Source: Dichomitus squalens LYAD-421 SS1
Lineage: Eukaryota > Basidiomycota > Agaricomycetes > Polyporales > Polyporaceae
DNA: 47,751 nt
Direction of reading: 5' to 3'
NCBI RefSeq assembly: GCF_000275845.1
Contig: NW_006766934.1
Span: 58,622-106,372 of the forward strand
This document shows, piece by piece, positions 22,926 to 31,258 of this stretch; the stretch's first letter is position 1; every line of letters begins with the position of its first letter. The translations under genes were made by a program, and so were the position numbers. The notes beneath the pieces are model-generated. The model worked only from the letters and a program-made list of their open reading frames with translations, was not told the origin of the DNA and did not search any database.

Positions 22926-24400
22926 ATGTCTGATTTGATCACCGTTGACGATCTCGCCTTCGATGAAATAACCTACATTGATGTAGATGACAACAACTTC
23001 TGGAATCCTTTCTTTCCTCCCAATGACCCGAACGTACGGCAAGGGGAGGTGCGGATGGGGGCGAGTACAGGTCTATCAGCAACCTTCACATTCACTGGTG
23101 CGTTGTATCCTTCCTTCTTAGCTGAAATTGACGATCTAAGAGCGACTTCTCTGTCTCTTCTATATAGGCTCGCAAGTGTCGGTGTTCGGACGCGTTCAGC
23201 CTGCGCTGAATGGGTCGCAGCAGCCGCTTTCGCTCTATAGCGTTGGTTCGCAACACCTTCAGGCGTTCGTCGCTCCGGATGTCACAACGGCGCAAGACAA
23301 TGTCGCGTTTTTCAACTCAAGCGTGATGCCCTACAACCAGTATACCCTGATCATCAACGTCTCGCGTGCCAGCGCCAGCGCGCCGTATTTCCTGGACTAT
23401 ATTCAATACAACACCTCAAACCCCGATGCTGGCCCTACGAGCGCGCCGAGTTCGACGTCGACCACCTCGTCTACCTCGAGCACTGGCAGCGGCACCCCCC
23501 TTTCCGGATCATCGGGGTCATCTTCGCTTTCTGCGCCTGTAGGAGCGATCGTGGGAGGGGTCGTTGGAGGAATCGCCGTCATTGCGGCCGCTGTGTTTGC
23601 GTTCGTCTGGTATCGCCTACGGGAGCGGTCGACGAGGAAGCACGCTGGCGCTTCCGACGAAGGCAAATTCTGTACGTCTCCGCTACTCTTTTGTTCGCAA
23701 CGTACGACTCGCTTCTGATGACCGTATGCCTGCAGCACCCCCTTCTGGCATCACCCCATATATCGTCCCCTCGCTTGCACACTCGCAGGGTCGTTTCGCA
23801 GATTTTGATGAGCCGCCAAACGCTCTCGGTCCATCCGGGTCTATCTTTGTCGGGCAACATGGCAGCTCTCATTCGCTCGGGTACCACGGGAAGTCCGGCA
23901 GACCCAACAAGGCGGCGCTTGCTCGTGCTCTCTACCAATCGAGCCCGTCTCCCGGGTCCCTCTCCACATACAGAGACGACTCCGCCCAAGATGCTACCTG
24001 GGGCGCGCAGAGCGTCAGCGGCACAGGGACAGGCTCTGGCTCTGAAGGCCACCAAGCCCAGTCCGTGCTCTCGCGTTCTGCCCACACTCCGTCCCCGCGC
24101 TCCACTGTCCCCGACCTTCCCAATCCCGCGAACCCGCCTGCACACTCTGGGACTCGGGCGAAAGGCGCGCGCTTTGAACCGTGGGGTCCTCGTCCTCCCG
24201 GCAGTCGTCCTGCGACACCCACGTCCCCTGGGCCGCCGCCAGTACAAGAAGACTCGGGGGTGCGCTTCCAGCCGGGGCTCACGCCGTCCAACGTCGCGCC
24301 GGTCTTGCCGCCAGGTGTGATTCCTGGGCCGATACGGAGCGCGGCGACGGGGTCTGAGGTGGCGAGGGCGGACATCCCGCCAGCGTATACACCAGACTGA
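22926..24400 (+). CDS. Single-pass surface protein, Ser/Thr-rich stalk
   Basis: No enzyme family. Three exons (22926-23097, 23168-23671, 23736-24400) give 446 aa with exact phases. Seen: an N-terminal beta-rich ectodomain beginning SDLITVDDLAFDEI, with TGLSATFTFTGSQVSVFGRV and YNQYTLIINVSRA, a sandwich-like pattern common in basidiomycete surface proteins. Then a Ser/Thr/Gly stalk (residues 150-185), a transmembrane helix (AIVGGVVGGIAVIAAAVFAF) followed by VWYRLRERSTRK, and a Ser/Pro/Gly-rich cytoplasmic tail of about 220 residues ending PPAYTPD, a possible PPxY-type motif. It shares its overall plan with the gene at 15195-17463, on the other side of the GH18 gene and in opposite orientation. 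A classical signal peptide is not evident; the ectodomain could be exported through the transmembrane anchor. Confidence 0.75.
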
Positions 24401-24495
24401 GGGGTTCGTGTTGGGGACGTCGGATGGAGGTTCGGGCTCGAGAGTTTTGGGCTCGTTGCCTGTGATAGCGTTACTGATGCTTGGCGTAGGCATTA

Positions 24496-25197
24496 GGGGT
24501 AGTCAAAGATGGCGTTTCGGAGGACGGTTCGACAAGCGATTCTGCGGCGATTCGGTGGAAGGGAATCGTCCTGGATTCGTGTGGGCACTTTGACCACCCC
24601 ACGTTTCTACGGGTCGATTCCAGGATAGATTCTTGAGTCGGTCAGGCCTTCGGGCGTCTGTGATATCAGAATTAGGTAATCTATGCATCCTCGCGCGATG
24701 GTTTCTCGACGTGTGCCGCGTTGTTCTTCCCCCTACTATGCCTTGTTACAGCTCTCGGGCCCGCATAGCGAATATATTCAGTTTACCAAGACACGACGCA
24801 CTCAATTCCCGGTCTTTGTGCCAGAGCCAGCAGCAGGTTGCCAGGTGAGACGGCCGGACTTTCTGAAAGGAAGGGCTTTCGGTCTGGTTGGACATTTGAG
24901 GGTGGAGGGAATCTGTACACCAGTGATTCTGATTAAAGTAGAGAAGCCGCCAGCTTCAAGTTGCAGTAGGGTCGCTCGTAAGACGTGCTGACATATAACC
25001 TATTTTAAGAGGGCTTATCCGAGATCGGACTGAGGGAATCGAGCACAGAGAATCGCGATTCGGGTGGGCGGTGCTCCTCCAGACTCGCACCGGCGATTCG
25101 ACGCGATTCTGCCAGAATCGCGGATTCCCCCCCTCTCGAATCGTCTCCCGAATCGTTCCCTCGAATCGTCCACCGAACCGCCATCTTGGACTACCCC
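24496..25197. mobile_element. Non-autonomous TIR element (MITE 2), TA target site
   Basis: Seen: the left end is TA, then GGGGTAGTCAAAGATGGCGT and TTCGGAGGACGGTTCGA. The right end reversed is TA, then GGGGTAGTCCAAGATGGCGG and TTCGGTGGACGATTCGA, about 90% identical over 37 bases. TA at 24494-24495 and 25198-25199 is the likely target duplication. Inside each end, the hexamer CGATTC or its complement recurs (about nine times between 25038 and 25172, three to five times between 24530 and 24620), like subterminal transposase-binding repeats. There is no transposase frame in 702 bp. Termini fit GGGGTNNTCAANNATGGNGG shared with the 18.2-kb element. It sits 95 bases after the stop of the surface-protein gene, in its 3' flank. 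Confidence 0.85.
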
Positions 25198-25288
25198 TAT
25201 TTGTATTGGGTGCACATCGTACTTATCTCAAGGATCGGCATATATAACACTTGCTGATAATGGTTTAGCAGATGACCTTTTCCATGTT

Positions 25289-25366
25289 GGCGCTATAGTG
25301 TAGTGGTTATCACTTGGGATTCTGATGAGCGTTCCCAAAACCCAGGTTCGAGCCCTGGTAGCGCCT
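25289..25366 (+). tRNA. tRNA-Gln (anticodon CTG) with 6-nt intron
   Basis: Seen: acceptor arms GGCGCTA and TAGCGCC pair 7/7. The D-arm is GTGTAGTGGTTATCAC. The anticodon stem TGGGA / TCCCA encloses loop TT-CTG-A, then intron TGAGCG, then T38. The T-arm CCAGG-TTCGAGC-CCTGG pairs 5/5. A-box and B-box promoter elements are intact. Anticodon CTG reads CAG codons. The intron sits one base 3' of the anticodon, the canonical position, but six bases is very short. Position 73 is T (25366). Confidence 0.9.
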
Positions 25367-25531
25367 TCGCCTGAGGGGTCTTTTTCCCCCTAGTTCACAC
25401 TGACCACTACCACCACCTCTCGGCTTGAGTGAATGCAATCCCCCCAGCGCGATGCGACGCAAGCCCATATTAGGTAGAAAGATTTGATGTAAGGCGCGTA
25501 GTTTAAGAACATCCAGCGCTGCGCGAAGAGG

Positions 25532-25589
25532 ACCCGCCTGAGTGCTCCCGGCTCGGGGGACCCCCCGAGCCGGGAGCACTCAGGCGGGT
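25532..25589. repeat. Perfect 58-bp palindrome (28-bp arms, 2-nt loop)
   Basis: The left arm, starting ACCCGCCTGAGTGCTCCCGG and ending CTCGGGGG, is followed by AC and an exact 28-base reverse complement ending CAGGCGGGT. No mismatch occurs. As RNA or single-stranded DNA it would form a very stable GC-rich hairpin. It lies 166 bases after the tRNA-Gln gene. It is not coding in any convincing frame, and there is no oligo-T tract that would make it a simple Pol III terminator. Confidence 0.95.
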
Positions 25590-25659
25590 ACACCAAAGCC
25601 TCGTTCGCGCGAAAAATAAGACCGGCGACCCCTTGTGGGATCAGACGAAAGACAGGTGC

Positions 25660-25695
25660 CCAACCCTAACCGCTGACCCAAACCCAAACCCTAAC
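25660..25695 (-). repeat. Interstitial telomere-like repeats
   Basis: Read on the minus strand as GTTAGGGTTTGGGTTTGGGT, a short interruption, then GGTTAGGGTTG: two exact TTAGGG units and several TTTGGG variants. TTAGGG is the usual fungal telomere repeat. The tract is short, degenerate and internal, so it is not a chromosome end. Confidence 0.7.
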
Positions 25696-25696
25696 A

Positions 25697-25772
25697 AGCC
25701 TGATGGGATTCGAACTCTCGCACCGAAAAAGAAAACCGGGCACCGTTACCACTGCACCAGCAGCTTCGGAAA
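25697..25772 (-). other. Degraded tRNA-like sequence with Pol III boxes
   Basis: On the minus strand an A-box-like TGGTGCAGTGG and a B-box AGTTCGAATCC are spaced as in a tRNA gene. However, the T-stem halves (GAGAG against CCCAT) and the acceptor arms do not pair fully, and the anticodon arm is T-rich and irregular. It is best read as a tRNA pseudogene or the head of a tRNA-derived SINE. Its 3' side runs directly into the telomere-like repeats. Confidence 0.5.
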
Positions 25773-25775
25773 ATA

Positions 25776-26550
25776 TTACATTGGTGCGGCGTGATAGCCC
25801 TGTCTTTGCCACACTTACCATACAAGGCAGGTTAGATCAAGCGCCAGCGTCGCATCGCTTTACTCTCGGCTTGCAACTCAATTGGCGAAATCTGACCCAC
25901 AACTCACGCTGCCCGGACACTATCGAGGGGCAGATCTATCCGGACGGATACCGCGGCCACCGTGCGGCGATAGCGATTCCTGTGATCTGGTGAGGCGTTT
26001 GCTATAGACCTGCCTATTCCCGATTAGCTGATGCGGTTTGGCGGGAGGGTCAGCGGAGGGCCGTCAGCTGTCTCGTCTGCTGTCAGATATGTGGTTAGGA
26101 TGCACCAGTCGTGCCCTTGACCTCCGGCTACTGCGCCCTCCGGCATCTCTCACACGGCCAGTTCTGCAACGTTCACACCGGTCTAAAGCGCGCCACGACG
26201 ACAGCCATCGCATAAGAATCTGTTGACCCAGAATACGATTTGCACTTCCCCATCGCACATCCCCCGTTTCATCGCACGTCCCTTAAACTGTCACACGTCC
26301 CCGTTTCCCCTGGGCCCCTTCAATCATTCGGCACCTCTCACTACGCTGGCTGAGTATGTTGTCTCTGATATCTCTTTCGCTGCAGAAGACGACCTCAGAC
26401 AGACTAACCGCTATCCAGGACGTACTTAGACGGAGCTGTACTATCCACAGCGCTGTAGGTCACTTCGTCTTGGAGTTAATCCTATCAGGTATGCGCATAT
26501 CTCGTCTTTGATATGGACTTACTCAACCTCTGAAGCATCGCAGGGGAGTG
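25776..26550. other. Upstream region of HET gene 1, with 5'-UTR intron
   Basis: No gene. Just before the start codon, a GTATGCGC donor near 26490 and a CGCAG acceptor at 26543 look like a 5'-UTR intron. The same arrangement is seen ahead of the HET gene at 45041 and the HET relic at 39920. Confidence 0.5.
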
Positions 26551-29405
26551 ATGCGGCTTCTCAACACTAACACCGCACGATTGAAAGAATTCGCCAATCA
26601 CGAGGAGATCCCGTCGTATGCCATCCTCTCGCATGTCTGGCAACAGCAGGAGCAGACGCTACAAGAGGTTCAATCCCTGGATCCCCAAGACTGTCCTCGC
26701 GATCATGTCTCCCCGAAGATCAGACAGTGCTGCATCTTTGCTGAAGCTGAAGGGTTCGAGTGGATCTGGATCGACACTTGTTGCATCGACAAAACCAGTA
26801 GCGCCGAGCTTTCTGAAGCGATCAATTCGATGTACGCATGGTATGCTATTGCGGACGTCTGCTACGTCTGGCTCCATGACGTGGATGACACTCATCCATC
26901 CCGGCACCGCTCGTTCTCGAAGAGCATCTGGTTCCAGCGCGGCTGGACGCTCCAAGAGCTGATTGCCCCTGCATACGTCGTCTTCTTATCTCGGGACTGG
27001 CACACGCTGGGCACCAAGCAGACCTTGGCACACCGGATAGAAGAGATCACAGGGATCGATTGCGATGTTCTCCTGCGGCGAGTCGAACTCTCTCAGATCA
27101 GCGTCGCTCGGCGTATGTCCTGGGCGGCCTTCAGGAAGACCACCCGCTTGGAAGATCGCGCCTACTCCCTCCTGGGCATCTTCGACGTCCACATCCCGAC
27201 GATCTATGGGGAAGGATCCAATGCGTTTTTGCGACTCCAGCTGGAGATACTCAAGCAATGCCCCGATCAGAGTCTGTTCGCATGGGGTCCCCCTGCCATT
27301 GATTACGACGCCCTCATAGCCAATGGCACTAGCCCCACCTTCGTTGGTCCAGAGCTGGAAGATCCCTCGCTTGGATCCCTACTTGCAGTTTCTCCATCCA
27401 ACTTTGCGAACTCGTCGGATATCACGCCTATGTCGCTCGATGTCTTGGGAGAGCGCATAGACCTTGAGGGGATGCGTCCCCCGGACTACACCTATACCAG
27501 TTACGGCATCCGCGCTACATTTCCCTTGGTCAACGTCCCCATCTCTCGTAATCCTATCATCTTGCTCGCCGTTCTTGCATGTCAGGATTCGCACGACAAC
27601 CTTATCGCCCTTCTCCTGCACCAGCGTCTTCGTGATGCCAGCGCGTACTATCGCTACCATGTAGGCGTGGATCTCAAAGCGCGCACCGCGTCCGACAACA
27701 ATCATAACCCGCCCTTCTCCCGCTGTTATCGCACGTGCACTATTCCGCTGCAATCGCTTGCGCTCCTCCTGAAGGAGGACCGTCAACGGCAGATTCAGAT
27801 TGGAGATGTCTACATCGACAACCCTAAGGCGACCTTTCCCCGTCCTCTTCGAAACCTGCCATCCGTTGCGTCCATCGGTCGCGGCATAGCCGCAACGTCG
27901 TACGCTTTCTTCTTCCCTGCATGGGTATTGAAACACGCTGGAGTTCTCCCGATTATACCCGACACAGCTTCAGACACGGGTTATGACGGACTCATGTTGG
28001 AAGTGTCTCCTGGAGCCCATCCTAGCCGCACAGTCCTATTTGCACGCGATGTCAAGATTCGCCCCCGCTCCAAGCGCTCTGGACCAGAAGGCATTCGTTT
28101 CAGTGCCTGTGCACGTTGCTCGTGCAGTAGCAGTCCGCTGCAACATCCTATGTCTCTTGCAGTCGACATGATCAACCCGAGCTATAACCCTTCGGCACCC
28201 CATTCTGACCAATCTCCCTCGTCAGGTCACGGGCGTAGTCGGTCGCTTAGTAGCAACAGGGGGCGGCACGACGAGAAATTTATTCAGACGTTATTGCATC
28301 TCCCTTCCAATCTATCGCCGGCCCGTAGCGATCCCGGTTCCTCCTCACCACCGAGACGTCGTTCGAGGTCTCCTCTAGTAGCTTCGGAACAAGAGAAGCC
28401 TTGGCTATGCTCGAGCGGACGCACTCATCTGCCGACAATCTCGAATCCTTACATTCGACTTAGATTCTTCAACGTGCTGGGTAAGGTTGAGATTACTCTC
28501 AAGCGATGGGAGGGGTGCCGAAGGAGCCAGGCCACGTTCGTCTACCTCGTCGAGCTGAAGCTCGCGCCCGCGGGCTCTGAAGCCGCGGAGCGCCCCCTGT
28601 CGTTCATGAATTACACCGAGGCACCAACTACAGGGGGCGGGTTCATCCTGTATGACGCCAACGCTCCCGACGCTGAACCACTGCCCATCAAGAACGCTTT
28701 GCAGCTGGAAGGATCAGACATGGCCTCAGGTAAGTAGCGATTTTTCAAGACCGACAAACATGACGAACCTCATAGTGCGCCATAGTAGCAGCAGATGGCA
28801 TCAAGATCTTCGTGAGCACCCAGACGGATTCCACGGAAGACGAGAGAGACACTGGATCTCACCTCTCCCCGCTGCTGACGTTGTCACCTCTTTCCGCCGG
28901 CCCAGAGCGAGGCCACACCAGACGACATTCAAGTCCGAACCCTGAACCTTTCTCTTACGCGGGTGGCCCCTACAATAACGCATCACTTCCTAGGCAAGTC
29001 TCTCCGAGCCGTTCGTTACATTCTCCAGAATTGCCTTCGCCATATCTTTCTCCCCATTCTCCGAGTACAGCATCCTTTGACCCAGCGTTCCTTTCTCCGC
29101 ACCAGTCGCCGAGACCGCCCACGAGACCGCTGCCATCGGATACCTCCGTCTCCCCGGGGCACTCTCCCCGCGGATGGGATGGACGCGAGCTTCCGTCGGA
29201 AACATATGATGCCCTCCGTACGCCGCGCCTTCCATACAGCGCACTGCCCTCGCCGTCAGTCTTGACCGACGAGCTCCCAGAACACTCGCTTTCTGCGCCT
29301 GTATCCCCATTCCTAGGGCTCCAGCGATATGCTGCAAGTGCGACGCATACGCAAAGGGGCCGAAGCCCATCTCACGAACGCGGGCACGTTTCACGCTGGT
29401 CATAG
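26551..29405 (+). CDS. HET-domain protein with Ser/Pro-rich tail (HET1)
   Basis: Role: HET (PF06985) proteins trigger programmed cell death when incompatible mycelia fuse; in basidiomycetes most are uncharacterised. Two exons (26551-28729, 28789-29405) give 931 aa. Seen: MRLLNT start, YAILSHVW at residues 23-30, FEWIWIDTCCID at 69-80, the helix SSAELSEAINSMYAWY, DVCYVWLHDV, RGWTLQELIAP at 130-140, and DRAYSLLGIFDVHIPTIYGE near 205-225, all core HET motifs. A long conserved middle follows (RLRFFNVLGK and LKRWEGCRRSQATFVYLVEL near 640-680). The second exon encodes a 200-residue Ser/Pro/His-rich tail with HTRRHSSP and repeated LPSPYLSPHSP-like words. No NACHT, WD40 or ankyrin domain is seen. The start is preceded by a probable 5'-UTR intron. 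It is paralogous along its whole length to the gene at 42231-45041. Intact. Confidence 0.92.
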
Positions 29406-29990
29406 TCCTTTGTCTTCTGTCGAGTCCATGCGACGGACACGGAGAGGCTATGGATTCTATTCTAATCGTGTTGTGTCCGACCTCACAATCGTGACCGCGA
29501 GCTGCGATACGAAGTCGGAGACTGTTCAAGTCGGCGATATTGAGGCTATGAGTAAACTACGAGCTGTTGCTGTAATCGCTATCGATTAGGAGTGAAATTC
29601 AAAACATGGAGTCTACAAAGGTGTTGATAAACTGGCAAACTGAGGAGGTTAAGCCAGGAGTATGTTTGCTCGGGGGGACCATTTGAGCGCAGCGGATGAT
29701 AAGCACAGCACGGGAGATGTTCCGTATGTAAACTCAGCGTTTTACCCCGCACTCAGTGACCCGCCGTCGGATATCGATATCGTTCCCGGGCGTCCCTCTC
29801 ACTCGACACCGGCCCATGCTGTTCACCCTGCGCTAGTACCTAGTCTCATCATGTGGGTCTCCTTCTCGTTCATGTGGTCGTCTGAGTCTACAGGCCCTGA
29901 CTTATCTGATCAACGCGCACGTCGAGATAAGTTACTACGTTCTGAGGCCCGCCGCTGGTTGTCTGCGTTCCCGACCGCACCCCACGCAAC
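29406..29990. other. Gene-free stretch between HET1 and GlcNAc kinase
   Basis: 3' UTR of HET1 and promoter of the kinase gene. An open frame at 29662-30312 overlaps the kinase in another frame and is a shadow. The facing GATA motifs at 29900-29932 are the only notable structure. Confidence 0.4.
29900..29932. promoter_or_regulatory. Facing pair of GATA motifs upstream of GlcNAc kinase
   Basis: ACTTATC and GATAAGT form a 7-bp inverted repeat 19 bases apart, 60-90 bases upstream of the kinase ATG. HGATAR sites are bound by fungal nitrogen-regulatory GATA factors (AreA/NIT2 type). A paired site ahead of an amino-sugar kinase is consistent with nitrogen or GlcNAc control, as inference. Confidence 0.4.
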
Positions 29991-31124
29991 ATGTCCTACC
30001 ATCTTTGTGTCGATTGCGGTGGATCGAAGACTGCTGTTGCCATCGCAGACGCGGACGGAAACATCGTCGGCCGCGGTATCGGCGGCCCGTCCAACTTCGC
30101 CTACCTCGGCCTCCCCAGCTTCATCCAGGCCGTCACCGCGGCAGTCATTTCTGCCCTCCAATCGTTTCTGCCAGCTTCGAGGGACAATGTTACGCTACCA
30201 CCCCCGGCGGACAAGCCCCTGTTTGCAACGGCATGGTTGGGGGTATCCGGCGTCGATAGCGCGGCGGCGATCGCGCGACTTATACCCCCACTCACCGCGT
30301 TGCTCGGCGTAGAGCCGGTCGTCGCGAACGATACCCACCTCCTTGCGTCGCCCCTGAGCATGTACGACGACGTGACTGCGGCAATAGGATGCGTTTCCGG
30401 AACGGGCGGGATTGTGGTCAGCTTCAAACAGGGGCAGGGTGCCGGGCTCGAGGAGCTGGGACGCGTCGGGGGCTGGGGATGGATCCTGGGCGATGAGGGA
30501 GGCGGCTTCCACGTAGGGCGTGAGGCGATAAGGCAGATCCTGTGGGACGCGGACTGCGCGTCGGTCGTCGCCCCAGAGCGGCGCAACACGGACAGCACCC
30601 TCAAGGACCGCGTTCTCGACTATTTCGGTGTCACGGACGTCTTCGAGCTCCTCACCGTCATCCACTGGCCGGACCCGCTCCCCACCCCTGCACCTGGCTT
30701 GTCAGATCAGGAGGAGAAGGACGCACCTGCGTACACGAAGATGGTGCGCGAGAAGCGGCTGTCTTCGCTCGCTCCTCTGGTCTTCGCCGCCGCGTTCGAG
30801 GACAAAGACGCGCTCGCCCTGCGCGTCCTCGCGCACACGACTCGCGAGCTCGTCGACCAGATATGTGTCCTTCTGAGACCAGAAGAGGATGACGGGACGG
30901 AGTACCCGGCACGGAAGGTCAAGGCGAGTCAAACGATTCTATGCTTTGGCGGGAGTTTGGTGGGGGTAGAGGCGTACCGGAGGTTGATATTCGCGGAGCT
31001 TGAGAGACGCGGTCATTTCTTGAAGAGGTGGACGTATGTCGAGGACGCAGCAGGAACGGGTGCGAAGGCCCTCGCTGCAGTAAGCAGGACGCAAGATAGG
31101 CCGGAGTCGAACGTGGAAGTATAG
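29991..31124 (+). CDS. N-acetylglucosamine kinase (BadF/BadG/BcrA/BcrD ATPase family)
   Basis: Reaction: ATP-dependent phosphorylation of GlcNAc to GlcNAc-6-phosphate, the entry step of amino-sugar salvage after chitin breakdown; cytosolic. Single exon, 377 aa, close to the length of eukaryotic NAGK-type enzymes. Seen: phosphate-1 loop VDCGGSKTAVAIAD at residues 7-20, GGPSNFAYLG, a VANDTHLLA acidic motif near 113, the phosphate-2 loop IGCVSGTGGIVVS near 131-143, GGWGWILGDEGGGFHVGREA near 158-177, and a C-terminal ILCFGGSLVGVEAYR adenosine-type loop. No inactivating change is visible. The lack of introns is notable among intron-rich neighbours. The alternative is another sugar or cofactor kinase of the same ASKHA family. 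Confidence 0.88.
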   Translation: MSYHLCVDCGGSKTAVAIADADGNIVGRGIGGPSNFAYLGLPSFIQAVTAAVISALQSFLPASRDNVTLPPPADKPLFATAWLGVSGVDSAAAIARLIPPLTALLGVEPVVANDTHLLASPLSMYDDVTAAIGCVSGTGGIVVSFKQGQGAGLEELGRVGGWGWILGDEGGGFHVGREAIRQILWDADCASVVAPERRNTDSTLKDRVLDYFGVTDVFELLTVIHWPDPLPTPAPGLSDQEEKDAPAYTKMVREKRLSSLAPLVFAAAFEDKDALALRVLAHTTRELVDQICVLLRPEEDDGTEYPARKVKASQTILCFGGSLVGVEAYRRLIFAELERRGHFLKRWTYVEDAAGTGAKALAAVSRTQDRPESNVEV

Positions 31125-31258
31125 AAGTCATTCTGTATGTATTCGTGATGTGCTGGAACCGTTGTTCGCGTTCACGGGGCATCCCCGTATCTGCTGATGT
31201 ACAATGTCTTTCTTGCTACTGCGTTGCGTCGAAGTCCTGCATTCAGCGACAGGCTACA

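Noticed and set aside
25660..25695. Chromosome end or telomere
   Set aside because: Only two perfect TTAGGG units among variants, with genes continuing on both sides.
25697..25772. Functional second tRNA gene
   Set aside because: T-stem and acceptor arms do not pair and the anticodon arm is irregular, despite good A and B boxes.
30101..30665. Minus-strand frames of 156-167 codons opposite GlcNAc kinase
   Set aside because: Antisense shadows of a GC-rich coding gene with clear kinase motifs.
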